Assembly: GCA_050084515.1 (NCBI GenBank)
Contig: CM114274.1
Span: 9,114,001-9,178,000 of the forward strand
DNA: 64,000 bases
Source: Blasia pusilla
Taxonomy: Eukaryota; Marchantiophyta; Marchantiopsida; Blasiales
Reading direction: 5' to 3'
Shown here: piece after piece, positions 53,289 to 64,000 of the stretch
Layout of the letters: the number at the start of each line of letters is the position of its first letter
Position numbering within the stretch: position 1 is the first letter of the stretch
Notes under the pieces: generated by a model
Databases searched by the model: none
Seen by the model: only the letters and a program-made list of their open reading frames with translations
Told to the model about the DNA's origin: nothing
Program-made: the position numbers and the translations under genes

Positions 53289-53417
53289 GCCAACTCACTC
53301 AGATCTCCTCCTCGTTTCTTGCGTCCCTCCTCGAGCGTCCGAGTCTAGCCGCTACCTTGAAATTTCCCAAGCGTCCGGCTGATCCCACGACCCCAAGTTC
53401 TCGCTCACCAAGGATTA

Positions 53418-53429
53418 GCTCTGATACCA
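53418..53429 (-). other. Primer-binding site for initiator tRNA-Met (element 3)
   Basis: On the minus strand it reads TGGTATCAGAGC, the standard plant tRNA-Met primer-binding site, two bases from the LTR end. Confidence 0.92.
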
Positions 53430-53431
53430 CT

Positions 53432-54430
53432 TGTCGCGCCCCTACTCTCGTTGAACGTCAATCTTTAGTGTTGCGGAAGCGTGCGTTCAGTAGGTCACGA
53501 ACTCATCGCCGATCTGCATCCAAACACGCACTCTCGTTAGTCGGGTCTGGGCCAACCGGCGTTCCAACCCACCGAGTCCTCGACTCGGCGTCTCATCAAG
53601 CTCAACCTTCCTTAGTTCCTAGCTTCCAAAACATGGCAAGTCCTTCAAGACTTGGAACAGACTTCCTGGTTAGTCCAGGGATCTGAAACGGCACTTGCAC
53701 GCCTAGCGATCCCAACTGTTCAACGGTCCTCGTGTGAGTTTTGAACCGAGACCCAAGTAATTGAGTCGCGGCGTGAAATCTAAGAGGGATGTCTAAAATC
53801 GCCTCAATGGACTTGGTGCAGGTTTTCCAACCCAACGCCCAAACTCGCGTTCCGTTCCATGCCCTTGAGCCGCCCCGCGGCGCCCAAAGTGGGGTTTGGG
53901 CTCCAACCATTCTAGGAGACCTTCCCCCTTACTAGTACTTCTGGGGTTCTCCAATAACCCCTCCCCTTTGGGAAAAGAGGGTCGGGCCCTTCATTGTGGC
54001 CCTCAACCCGACTCCACTTACAGTCGTTTTCGGGTCGTATCTCGGCCGTTACTTATGCGTTTGCAGCGATTTTTGGTGCGTTTGGGCTCTCCATAAGCTT
54101 TCCAACTCACCCTTATTTGCTCCAAACGCATCTCAGAGCTAAAAGTTATGGCCATAAATACAGTCAGAAACTCTCAAACGCTAGTGGCGTTCCAAATCCG
54201 GATCTTCCTTTTGGCAACCCACTTCCTAGACTCGACTTCTTTCAAGTCTCATTCCGCGTTTGGTCCAGGTTTCTCAGTCGCGACCATAACACCTGAAACG
54301 CGACTCCTCGCTCGCGTCTCGTATCTTGTCTCCTCTTTGAGACAACTCCAACGCGCAAACCATCTTAGCGTGAGCCCGCTAATGTTCCGATGTTCCGCTT
54401 GGCACTTGTTTGGTCATGAGGGTCGCGACA
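53432..54430 (-). repeat. 5' LTR of element 3
   Basis: 999 bp with perfect 7-bp terminal inverted repeats (TGTCGCG...CGCGACA). The matching 3' LTR is missing, so the insertion age cannot be judged from LTR divergence. Confidence 0.9.
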
Positions 54431-54946
54431 CCGAGGAACCCTAGTGAGAGATGGCGTCACACATGCCATATGCCAACCTCTCGAACAACCATCACATACT
54501 AGCATTGTGACCCCACCACGGGCAGAACCACACAACATACAACGCAAGCCTGCAAGAACTATTGCTAAGCTCGGATCCACTGTACCATCAATGTTAGGAA
54601 GGTGACATGGTGCACAATTACGCACATGGTCCTTCCATACCATACCATCGCGTCCCTCCGGCAAGAGAACACTGGATGGCAAAACGTCACGCACTCTCAA
54701 GATAGTGTGCCCTATAGTCACATCCAACGTCGTCGGTGCTGTCTGCTGCAAGTAGACATAATCTCCCTGATGAAACCTCCGGATAGTTGGTCGATAACCA
54801 CCACCCTGAATAGTCGCATACCTCAACGTATCCCGATGCTGCGCAATCGCCAAGTTCTCGAATGTCATGGGCATCACTCTCCAAAACAACTCAGCCCTCT
54901 GAGAACATGCTCGCATCCATACATCTGGGTCATCAAGGTCCAGCAC
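54431..54946 (-). pseudogene. Integrase C-terminal domain and PHD finger (element 2)
   Basis: The integrase C-terminal beta-barrel region includes HQGDYVYLQQ. It is followed by PHD ligands at residues 136, 139, 151, 154, 159 and 162 of the frame starting at 54,946. Element 3 begins exactly after the codons for VPR, so the last two zinc ligands are replaced by LTR-encoded residues. Comparison with element 1 shows what was lost. Confidence 0.85.
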
Positions 54947-54958
54947 CTCACCAACATC

Positions 54959-55738
54959 TCAACGAATGGCCGCAGGTAAATCTGGCTCTCGGCCATAAAG
55001 TAGCAAGTACTGTGAAAGAGACGCTAAGGATGCCTGCCTGCTGAATCTGTATCCCATCGCCAACCATGGCAACTGGAGGTCCCAATCTCCTAGGTGACCT
55101 CTTTGCAAGCCATACTTGCGTAAACCCCTCTTTATCGTCTGCACAACTCTCTCCGCTAATCTATCCGCCTCGGGATGATCTCGCGAAGTCGTATGATGGT
55201 CGATGAGCGCCTGATCACACAAGGCCTTGAACTCACCGTGAAACTCAGTACCCTGGTCTGTCAACACCTCACCCGGTGCGCCATAATGACTCAGCACTCT
55301 GTCAAGGAAGGCATTAGCTACTCCCTCACTCGCTTTGTCAGGCAATGCAACCAACTCAATCCACTTTGAGAAGTGCTGGACCATCACCAACACATAACAA
55401 CTGTGACGCTCCGTCAAAGGCGAAGGTCCTGCAAAATCCAAACTCCATCTATACCCTAAGCCCATGATCGGTAATGGATGCAACTGTGGAGTCGGAGCAT
55501 TGAACAATGCTCGGACCCGATCACACACCATGCACTTGGCAAAAAACTATTGAACGTCAGTCTGCATGCCTCGCCACCAATACTGAATATGGAGCAAGCT
55601 ATTCGTCCGCTTCACCCCAAAGTGACCCAACTCCTCGTGGGCATGCTGCACTAGTCGTGCTCTCAGCGAAGGATGTGGCACTACGCGTACCCTGCCATCC
55701 TCCCAAACCCTCAAAACATGTCCTCCCAACGGAACCAT
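54959..55738 (-). pseudogene. Integrase zinc finger and catalytic core (element 2)
   Basis: The HHCC finger runs HEELGHFG to CMVCDR across an in-frame TAG near 55,547. The core frame (54,959-55,531, 190 codons) has Asp in WSLDFAGP, Asp in LTDQGTEF and Glu in LAERVVQTIKR, a complete DDE triad. This is the best-preserved integrase in the window and shows the family uses a DDE integrase, not a tyrosine recombinase. Confidence 0.88.
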
Positions 55739-55739
55739 C

Positions 55740-56592
55740 TGCCCCGCTGTAGGATCCGATCTCGCTCTCTAGCATCCACAGTGCTCGCAACGCTGACAGT
55801 ACGAAGGTACTCCAAGACTACTCCATCATCATGAATATCTCGGCCACATGTCGTCTCCTCATTGGCCTCGGGATCCAAGGACTCTCCACTAGACCTCGCC
55901 ATCGAAGTCTCCACAATCTGGCTCTCCATAGCCAACATGCCTAAATAGGCTGACGCGTGCCATCCTGGCACTGACTCCTCATCACTCTCTCCATGCCATC
56001 GAGCTCCAGTCGCATCTCGCTGACTCGGGCATGGGTTACAACTCAACTCATCTGCATCTTGGTTGAGCGTCCCAGTCTATGTACCACCTGAAAATCGTAT
56101 TCCTGCAACAACAGAGCCCATCTCGCAAGCTTCCCTGTAAACTTGTCGGACTCCATCAACCACTTTAGTGGTTGATGATCAGTGATGATGGTAAAGGGGT
56201 TGCCAAATAAGTAACACCTGAAATGCGCGACAGCCCACACCGCATCCAAGCACTCATCCTCATACGAGTTGTACTTTGCCTCTACAGCGTTGTTCGAGCG
56301 GCCAGCATAAGCCACCACAAACTCTCTACCTTCATCATCATATTGGGTGAGCACCGCTCCAAGCCCCAACATGCTCCAATCTGTGTGCAATTGGAAAGGA
56401 CGCCCTCCTCAAGATGGACGCAGACGTCAACCTATCCTTGAGCAATTGAAATGCTTGCTCTTTCTCATCCCCCCAGTGCCACTCATGATCCACCTTTTTC
56501 AGCAAGGTCAGGGGCTTCACAATTGAACTGAATCCCTTGACGTACCGCCGATAGAAGTTCGCCAATCCCACGAATGCGCGAACACAACTCAC
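55740..56592 (-). pseudogene. RNase H (element 2)
   Basis: Frames at 56,338-56,592 (FVGLANFYRRYVKGF connection block) and 56,043-56,390 contain HTDWSMLGLGAVLTQ with the first catalytic Asp, the DECLDAVWAVAHFRCYLFG block and ITDHQPLKWL. Frameshifts separate the pieces. This region is missing in element 1. Confidence 0.85.
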
Positions 56593-56599
56593 ATCTGTA

Positions 56600-57365
56600 G
56601 GGCGTGGAATGCATGAGATAGCCTCTACCTTTGTATGCTGAACACCAAGGCCCCTGGGTATATCGTATGACCCAAGTACTCAATCTGGTCGTAGAAGAAC
56701 TTGCACTTGCCTGGATGTAGTTTCAGCCCATGTAATTGCAATCGTCGAAACACCTCCTCTAGATGTCGCTCATGCTCCTCAACCGTGGCACTAAAGACTA
56801 TGATGTCATCAATATGACACCTAGCAAAATCCAGACCAGCCAAGATCCTATCCATGACCCTTTGAAACTCAGCCGGGGCGTTCTTTAACCCAAATGATAA
56901 GAATCGCCACTAGTACAAACAATCCTTCCCGTGAGGATCGATGCCCCAAAATGCCGTCTTCTGCCTGTCCTCCAATCTGATAGGCAATTGATGGTATCCG
57001 GCTTGCAAATCCAATGAACTGAAGACCTTTGCATGACCAATCGCATCAAAGATCTCCTCAGGGGTGGGCATGGCATACCTATCGGACTTTGTCTATCGAT
57101 TGATAGGTCGGTAATCCCCACACATCCGCCTATCCATCTAGTTGCCATGCACATCCTTCTTGGCAGGCATGACAGTGGCAGATGCATACTCCCCATGGGA
57201 CATCTCCACTAGTCCTGCTCTGACCAAGTCCTGGCTCCTACTCTGAATCAGAGCCCTTGCAATATCACTGTACTTGTAGGGTCGTCGGAAGATCGGCGTA
57301 TCACTCGACAACTTTATGCGGATCCCCGATCCCTCGCGTACCCAAATCCTCCATGCTAAATGCAA
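56600..57365 (-). pseudogene. Reverse transcriptase (element 2)
   Basis: The N-terminal frame (57,138-57,365) has RRPYKYSDIARALIQ and GLVEMSHGEYASATVMPAKKD, followed by CGDYR and SSLDL-type blocks in other frames. The catalytic motif is HIDD (56,805-56,816), where element 1 has YIDD, a single-base change expected to damage activity. Confidence 0.85.
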
Positions 57366-57815
57366 AGCAGCTCCTATAACTCGTGAGGAACTGATGTATC
57401 CGGCGCCGCTCTCCTCCTGTCAACTTAGGGCCCATATGTGGCTCCCAAGTCTCCATCGTGACAACGGTAGGACTCTGTGGTGCGGGTTTCGGTGGTTGCT
57501 ATGGTGCAACCCCGTCTCGAACAACAACGCTCGGCTGCTCTTTTGCAACCAATTGCAAACTCTGATCTCCTCCACATGCAGTGCTCAGAACCACGCTCGA
57601 TGTTGTGGCTATTATCTCCTGGCGTACTTGCAAAACATCCCAAGAAGTCCAAGGGTGTCTCTCCCGATCTCCCCTGGTGTGTCGATCTCCTCGGGTCTCA
57701 CCCCCAGCCACTGCCTTCACCGTCTCGATAGGCATGGGGCTCACCAACGCAACCGCTGTGATCTGTCGCGATCTCATCCGACGCTGCTCAACCACTCCCA
57801 AGTTGAAGATCCATG
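57366..57815 (-). pseudogene. Methyltransferase-RT linker (element 2)
   Basis: In one frame (57,499-57,972) the methyltransferase C-terminus runs directly into this linker without a stop. This supports translation of the methyltransferase as part of the pol polyprotein. The linker has no motif that I recognise. Confidence 0.55.
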
Positions 57816-58796
57816 TCAAGCAGTTCAGGTCCATCGCCTGACCCAAGACATGGCGTCGTGATGCCTCTGATACTGACGGGACTGCCGTCACTCTTGTGGG
57901 AAATCCCATCATCCGCTCTCTCTTGTCGGCGTTGGGCTCCACCAACCTCTGAATGTGGTCATCCCAAACCAAGCCAAGACCGGCCTCCTTGTATACTTAG
58001 GAAGCCGGAAAACTCACAAACGTGGGAAAGGCTGCCTACGGCCTGCCTACCCTGTTGACCACAATTATCGGTGGTCGATCATCGTGCCTCACTGCTAGTG
58101 ATCGACGACTTGGATCAAGAATGGAATCCACTAACAAATGGGAGGGGCGCTCCACTCTCGCATACGCCCTCCATAACATCACATAGGGCACCAAGTTGGT
58201 CCACCATAGACGCGGGCGATGGCTCTATAACCTAAACTCGCCGCATCCAAGAACACTGCTAGGCTGATCCAAGCACGCACTTGATGAGCACTCGTCACCA
58301 CTTGTGACTTGGAGTCTCCTAAGATGGGCACATTCTCCAGAATGTAGGCTGGAGAACAAGATTGGTGCTCCTGCAACTGCCGTAAGACCCTCAACATCTC
58401 CCAAAACAATCTGGACCGATTTTCAGCCAACCCGCTACCTTGTCCAGCACTCGATTGGCCCTGACATGGCCAACCGGAAATGACCAAATCAATGGTCCCT
58501 ACCCGCTCTAAGTCCTGCGCCCCCAACAACGAAATATCCCTTGGTAGGGAACTCTAGTATCCCTGTACCGCGGACGCAGACAATTAGTCGGGAAAATGTA
58601 GGCGTTAGTGCGCCACATATCGTAGTGAGACGCACCTCGCAACATCATCACTCTTCACATACAGGTACTCTTGTACTCGCACTCCTGCCTGCAAAACAGC
58701 AGCTAACCCGGTGCTAATCCCTCCAAAGAGATCTAACACTCGAATACCCTCCTCCGGAATACAACACACAATGGGTGTGGTATCCAAGGGTATCAT
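57816..58796 (-). pseudogene. Cytosine-5 DNA methyltransferase domain, DNMT3-like (element 2)
   Basis: Motif I RVLDLFGGISTGL is in the frame at 58,605-58,796. Motif IV GWPCQGQS (catalytic Cys 58,464-58,466) and motif VI ENVP are in 58,179-58,529. Motif VIII is broken by a frameshift that turns the expected RPRLWW into RVYGG. Motif IX (MMGFP) and motif X (RRHVLGQAMDLNCL) are in 57,499-57,972. Motif order matches element 1. The conserved SRLFWEMLRVLRQL helix after motif IV is typical of DNMT3-type enzymes. It would methylate cytosine in DNA using SAM. Confidence 0.88.
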
Positions 58797-58868
58797 CGTA
58801 GCACTCCCTGCTACCTCGGGTTCCTCAGACCCATCATGCTCCGGTGCAAACGCCTCGCTCCACGCGGT

Positions 58869-59507
58869 CTACACGTGCTCATCTGCCAATCGTCGAAGCT
58901 CCTTCGTCAAGCCCCACAACGGCACCTCTCCTCCACGGAATGATGCAGCTACCATAACACTCCTCTCTATAGAAATGTCAGGAATGGGAGTATCCTCTGC
59001 ATGGACATGTCCCTCAATCAAATCACTAGGCCAAGTGATGGCATTGCTAAATGCTGCTAAGGTCGCCATCTCCCCTCGCCGTTGCTCAATCACTGCACCT
59101 GTGAATCAAACGGGTAATGAGCTAAGGCGCCCATCACCTGAGTGCCATCATAGTCTGTAGGACGTTGACTCCTCCCAGTAATCGAGGGAAAACCCCATCG
59201 GGTATAACACTGCTCCACCAACCAAGACGTTGTAGGACTCTGCATCAGTCACTATCGACTTGGCTCGCACCACAGACTCATCTGTAGGATGTCCTGGGCG
59301 AATTCTCACCACGACCTCCTGTCGGGTGATATACTGTGTGGTACTTGCTCCACCCAAGGATGTCTGTATCCGGAATGGACAACACTCCATATCGGCTCTC
59401 ATCAAGCCCAATCCTCTGAATGACGCCTTCCCCAACATCAGGGGCTGCGCTCCTGAATCCAACAAGACGCGTTGCGGACTAAAAGCTCTACCTCCGGGAC
59501 TCACCAA
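58869..59507 (-). pseudogene. Aspartic protease and spacer before the methyltransferase (element 2)
   Basis: The frame at 59,148-59,507 has the active site VLLDSGAQPLMLG (DSG codons 59,451-59,459) and the flap/end block NVLVGGAVLYPMGFSLDYW. The following 74-codon frame (58,869-59,093) links to motif I of the methyltransferase. Confidence 0.82.
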
Positions 59508-60224
59508 CTAGAATACCTCTCCTCGGTTATCCAGCAACACAACACTAGGAGAAGCCATGGCACGCTCTATCGCGGGTCTAGCTGGCATCTCCGCCATCCT
59601 AGCATCCGCAGCCTGCCATGCATCTGACGTGGACGGCCCGAGCATCTGCTCCAAGGGCAGGTCCATCACCTCCTCTGCAATCACCTCTGAACGTGATGCA
59701 GGAACTCCAACTCTGCGCTCACATAGTGAAGCGGCCAGCCGAAAAGCCTCGGCACGCGTGCCCCCCAACGTCATAACATCGGAAGGAGAAAATAAAGGAG
59801 TGCGGTACACAACGGTGGCCGCTCCCAACAACGTGCTCGACACATGCCCCTCTTGAGCATCAACAATAGGAGTCATCATACTTGCTTCTCCCATTGCCCT
59901 GCGTGCCTGCACACCAACAACATCACCAGCTCTCCAAGGATTGTGATCAGGACCCATCGATGGGGTCCTTATCGCCTCAGACAACGTGAAAGACTGAGGA
60001 AGCCTAGTTTGTTTCTTGGCTTCCCCTTGCTGTGGATCCAACTCTGCGGCTGCTCCACGCGTCACAACTGCGGCGGCCTCCATCTGGGCAACCCCGCACA
60101 TCCAACCAGGATCCTCTAGATCTCTGGCTGCTCCATATGATGTCGATGCCACGGATCCGACATGTGGTAACCTCAATGCCATAGTGGCAATCTGCTCCTG
60201 TAGCTGTTGTATCTGAGCAGCCAT
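59508..60224 (-). pseudogene. Gag-protease linker (element 2)
   Basis: A 239-codon frame that begins with a short helical Gln/Leu segment (QIQQLQEQIATMAL) and continues Ala-rich. The same region is partly kept in element 1. No enzyme motif; possibly a structural or assembly segment of gag. Confidence 0.6.
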
Positions 60225-60284
60225 CCCAGCCTCACGTCCAACGTCTCCTTGGGCGCGTCTAGGTGGTAGTACTCTACCTCCTCC

Positions 60285-60887
60285 TCATGCAGCTCCACCA
60301 CCCTGTCGGGCAACTCCAGCTCCTCGTCCCCCAAGGGGACCACTTGGTGCACGATCTCTAGGCTCACCCGGACCGGCTACTCGCCCTAGTGCCTTCTCTG
60401 GCTCTCGGTCCAGACATAACTCAAGATGTAAACTGAAACACCTAGCGCGTGTATGACCATACCTCTGAAAATAGTTACATTGATAACCTCCTGGTGTAGC
60501 ACCACCTCCTCCTCCAGGTTGAGACGCACGTCCATGACCCTGACAAGTGAAATGGCGCTGATGATGGGCTCCACCACATGACCAACAAGTAATAGTAGGC
60601 GGCTGCTTTAGAGCCACATATGAAGGCGCAAGTGTCTGTGCCACGGGCTCCCGATATCCTCCCTAAGCTCGTGGTGCCACAGTTGACCTATCTCGGAGTC
60701 CACGTTGTTGCACAGGTGGTGCAACCAATCGCGACTGCTCTCGCCCAGAACCCATGGTGGCTACGCTCTCCTCCGCCATGTTGCGCTCAATGTTCTTGGA
60801 GGTCCTAAAAACATCTCTCAACGTAGGGGAGGTGTTCATAAGAAGCATCCCTTCCCGCACCCGTGGCCGCAGGGTCCGGTCCAGCAT
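60285..60887 (-). pseudogene. Gag C-terminus with zinc knuckles (element 2)
   Basis: First knuckle CWSCGGAHHQRHFTC (one residue longer than the usual spacing). Second knuckle CNYFQRYGHTRARC with Phe at the second Cys position. The upstream frame (60,663-60,887) contains RDVFRTSKNIERN as in element 1. Confidence 0.7.
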
Positions 60888-61122
60888 CGCGTACCATGAC
60901 TAGATAGCCTAAGCCTCTGTCACCCCCTAAGTGACGTTGATCAACCGGTGCAAGCGAGTGTAATCCTCACGTAAACTCTCACCCGGGCGCTTCTTGAAGT
61001 TGTGGATGTTCCGCAACTTTTCCGTCCGTACCCCCTGGTAGCTCACCCTCAACTCAGCAAAGAACTCAACCTGGGACGAACCCGACTAGACGGTGCAACT
61101 ACTCAAGTGCAAGTGACCCCTC

Positions 61123-61668
61123 CTAAAACATCACTAGTGGAAGAGGAAGTAGCCTCTCCTGACTCCTCTTCCTCATTTGGGAACGGCTCCGTCCATAACA
61201 CATAGTGGGGGTCGTAGTAGAGTCGCCATGCCTCAATCTCCTGGCATATCTGTGGGAGAACTCATGGTAATCGTCCATGGGTGCCCCCTCTAAATGCTGG
61301 AACATACCCTTCCATGCTGTAAACGGGTTGAACTCTCTAGAGTGCCTGGCCCACTGAAAGTCGCACCAACTCCTAAACTCCGCTATGAAATCGTGCAACT
61401 CAATCGTACCTACTGCACCTGAAAACCTACGCGGTCCTCTACCCTGGTCGTCCATCTCGTACGCCCAATTGGTAGGACCACTCACAATGTGTGGCGATGT
61501 GCTCACAAATTCCTCTACACCCTCCACCTTGTCTGACGATGACACATAAGGTGGTCGAGGTGGTCCGTGAAGTGAAGATCCTCGGAACCTCACGCCACTC
61601 CGCGTAAAACCTCTAGAGCTAATCTCGGATTCACCACCTTGCCTCTCAAAGTCCCGACCGGACGCCAT
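61123..61668 (-). pseudogene. Gag N-terminal region (element 2)
   Basis: The frame starts at an ATG (61,668) with MASGRDFERQGGE, probably the native gag start. It shares SPHIVSGPT, WAYEMDD and HLEGAPMDDYHEF with element 1, then shifts frame after HRYA. A tail of unrelated residues follows until the stop. Confidence 0.75.
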
Positions 61669-63225
61669 GATGACCCTCGTGCTATTCTCATCCGATCACT
61701 CTTGCCTCGCGAGTAATCCCTCAATCACTCATCCCAAACATGCGGCATTCGATCTACACTCTCCCTCCCCGAGACATGTAACGTGCTGCAATAAGCGGCG
61801 TGGTGGGGCAAATTGACCAAGCTATCATTTCATCGATAACCTACCCTCAACTCCGAGATCCCACACATGTCTATGTCCCCTAAACCACATACATAAATTA
61901 TGCTCTCAGCATCCACACACCTAGTATCCCTAAATAAACTACCCAAATCCCAGAATCCCTCACACGTGCAGGATAAAGGACCAAAATGGGTAACCTGAAC
62001 ACATGTCAATGTCACTCCTCAGCAGCTGCAAATCTTGATCCCAACTTGGTTGTGGAGACAACTCCTCCAATCAGCAAGTCATACTCCTCCCGGACTGACG
62101 TTGCTCAAAACTCCTCGATAGATGGTGCGGTGTTAGCAGAACGGTGAGGCGTTGCAAGCGGCACGGAACGGCTACGAACGGCACGGCCCTCGATGATGGG
62201 ATGCGGCACTCGGCGGCATACCCTCCTCAATCAACAATAAACCCCCACTGTGCTCCATAATGTTGGAGCAGCTCCGCGATCATGACGGTGCGGTGCAGCC
62301 ACGAGCGGCATGACGCAGCAAACGATGGCGCGTTGCGGCTACGGGCGTCACGGCACGGTACCCGATCGTCGTTGAGCGGCTACCAATCACAACATAGCAA
62401 CATGAAATCAAAACTCAAACACTATAAGAGGAGTTCATATGCCATCACAGGTTGATGACGGTGGCGTCCAAAACAAAGTACGTGATGGCGACGCAAGTCC
62501 GAGAATCAACGAACGTTGTGGAAGACCCTCCACTCCGTAACGGCGGCAATGGCAACCAAAGGGTGGACAACGGACGGTGGACCATTGATGGTGACGGTTG
62601 ACCGTTGATGGTGATGGCCAAACGGTGACGGTGAAGGTTGACCGTTGAAGGTTGACGGTGAATATGCCGGCAACGGCCGCCGCCGGTGTGGCGGCTGGTT
62701 TAGGGTTTGCACAATTTAACCCTAAAAATCGCCTAGCAATGTCAGTTTTGCAAGATTGACCATAACTCCAAATTGCGCACTATTTGTTGCATAGCGTGCA
62801 CAGCTTCTTGATCTACGCCAGCATCAAAAAATATTTAGAATAGAACATTCCAGTAAAAATTGAAGGGGACTGTCGTAAAGCCCTATGTCTCTTTCTCCTA
62901 CACAAAATTCGGCAGCGCTTCCACGCTGATTCCTCCCAAAAAAATGTAAAACCTATAAAAATGCAAATTAGAAAGCGACATGGTGCTCTCAAAAGCATCG
63001 GCATGGGGAAACCCGCCCCCATACTCAATCCCTATCAGAAATTGGACAGCGCTTCCACGCGCCACTCTTCCACACGAAAAATCGGCAAATGCAAAGAACA
63101 AACCAAGAAACCCTTGCTCCGATGAGCACTCCCATGAGCCGTTGAATGAGGAACACGGTCCCCAACCTGCAAAAACAGCGAGTGACCAGCGAGCTCCCCC
63201 ATGAAGCTCTCTCATTCTCTCTTTG
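61669..63225 (-). other. 5' leader of element 2
   Basis: Same organisation as in element 1: TTGACGGTGA-type minisatellite (about 62,520-62,690), telomere-box hairpin (62,699-62,707 with 62,718-62,726), and two AGCGCTTCCACGC motifs near 62,913 and 63,048. A stretch of about 300 bp next to gag is present here and deleted in element 1. Confidence 0.55.
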
Positions 63226-63741
63226 TAAAGTAAGATCCAATCTCTCTCTACACAATCTCACACCATAGCTCTCAAAGGTGTGCACTCTCTCTCATGTCAA
63301 ACCAAACCCACTCTCCTAATGAGAGGCTTGGGTTACATTCACAAGGCAAGGGACCATAGCTCCGCTGCCTCATGCCAAGAGGTTCAACAAAGCGATAATG
63401 AGCTCTCAAGCTCTCTCTCCTTGGGATATACACCCCTCCCCTCTCCCAAGATCTCTCCATGGTAACCTATTCTCCCAAGTCACCTACTTGGCTCTTGACC
63501 TGATGTAGGAGGTCAAGGGCCACTTACCAAAAATATAAAGTCGATCATATACTCAAAATGGTACTTGCCTAAAATAGTAAGTTCCTCAATATGGCTCCAA
63601 ATGAGCCAAAACGAAGGGGAAACCTGCTCTCTCAGGTTTTCCGGGGCCTCACCAGGTCATCCTCGACCTCCTAGGCGTGTCCTCCACTACTCTTGAAGAC
63701 CCTCTACTAGATCTCACCAATCTATCCTAAAGGACGTGACA
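63226..63741 (-). repeat. Element 2 5' terminal block A1
   Basis: Near-identical to A2 (49,053-49,553). It is not followed in element direction by block B. In element direction it starts TGTCACG and ends near CTTACTTTACA. It carries an extra 30-bp copy of its outer end at 63,742-63,771. Confidence 0.8.
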
Positions 63742-63771
63742 TATCACCAATCTATCCTAAAAGACGTGACA

Positions 63772-64000
63772 TGGTCAATAAATGAGTTAATAAATTTTGA
63801 GGTTTTGGTCACAACTCCATGGACTCAAAACTTTTCTAAATAGCTAGATACACCCTGGGGATCATGCCTACCAAGTTTCAATTCAAGATGAATTACATGG
63901 GCAAGATGAAAAATGAAAGGACTCCATTTTCATTAGAGGTTTAACGACACGGGTCAAAAAATGAGTTAATAACTTTTGACGTTTTGGTCACAATTCCATT
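63772..64000. repeat. 179-bp tandem repeat, right of element 2
   Basis: Resumes the array seen at 48,630-48,924. The words GAGTTAATAA and GTTTTGGTCACAA recur at about 63,783 and 63,963, some 180 bp apart. The array runs off the end of the window. Confidence 0.8.

Larger units (their letters stand above)
49695..54430 (-). mobile_element. Element 3: truncated Ty3/gypsy element nested in element 2
   Basis: It has one LTR (53,432-54,430), a primer-binding site, gag, protease, reverse transcriptase, RNase H and the first part of integrase. It stops abruptly near 49,695 within integrase, so the rest of integrase and the 3' LTR are missing. About 145 bp of element 2 between the junctions, present in element 1, are also lost. 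It is a different family: no methyltransferase or PHD domain, and ordinary LTR structure. Confidence 0.88.
48925..63771 (-). mobile_element. Element 2: DNA methyltransferase/PHD Ty3 retrotransposon, with nested element 3
   Basis: Same family as element 1 and more complete: it retains RNase H, the integrase zinc finger and an intact integrase DDE frame. The bases TGGT flank both ends (48,921-48,924 and 63,772-63,775), a likely 4-bp target duplication. The termini are TG...CA. Reading on the minus strand: A1, leader, gag, protease, methyltransferase, reverse transcriptase, RNase H, integrase, PHD, [element 3], B1, A2, B2. A1 ends with a 30-bp tandem duplication (63,712-63,771). It sits within the 179-bp tandem repeat. 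Multiple stops and frameshifts make it non-autonomous. Confidence 0.88.

Overview
The window looks like nuclear DNA of a land plant with a repeat-rich, AT-rich genome. The best evidence is a 13-exon photorespiratory aminotransferase gene with GT-AG introns of 0.1-1.7 kb, a small plant zinc-ribbon gene, Ty3/gypsy retrotransposons and two Helitron-like elements. Short introns and a DNMT3-type methyltransferase in canonical motif order would suit an early-diverging lineage such as a bryophyte. That assignment is inference, and the sequence does not fix the species.

Layout. 1-2.7 kb holds a one-exon zinc-ribbon gene (minus strand) with a TATA box and a G-box/ABRE. 3.7-4.3 kb is dispersed repeat R2. 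4.29-13.99 kb is retrotransposon 'element 1' (minus strand). 14-25.6 kb is a mosaic of repeats R2 and R1 with no recognisable gene. 25.6-30.1 kb is AT-rich and holds a decayed LTR and a Helitron-like element. 30.2-37.05 kb is the glutamate:glyoxylate aminotransferase gene (plus strand) with its GC-rich promoter. 37-48.6 kb is AT-rich with minisatellites, a perfect inverted repeat, a second Helitron-like element and two GC-rich islands. From 48.6 kb to the end is a 179-bp tandem repeat interrupted by retrotransposon 'element 2' (48.93-63.77 kb, minus strand), which itself contains a truncated Ty3/gypsy element, 'element 3' (49.7-54.43 kb).

The most striking content is the shared design of elements 1 and 2. 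In coding order each has gag with zinc-knuckle remnants, aspartic protease, a cytosine-5 DNA methyltransferase (motifs I, IV, VI, VIII, IX, X in canonical order), reverse transcriptase, RNase H, DDE integrase and a C-terminal PHD finger. A DNA-methylation writer and a probable histone-tail reader are therefore carried by one Ty3-type polyprotein. Both copies are broken by stops and frameshifts. Their ends are also unusual: a roughly 500-bp block A lies at the 5' end, while the 3' end reads B1-A2-B2. This resembles the split direct repeats of Ngaro/DIRS-type elements more than ordinary LTRs.

Functionally the two host genes are unrelated: peroxisomal photorespiration for the aminotransferase, unknown for the zinc-ribbon protein. 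The rest is transposon-derived or unannotated AT-rich sequence. All assignments rest on reading motifs by eye; no database search was run.
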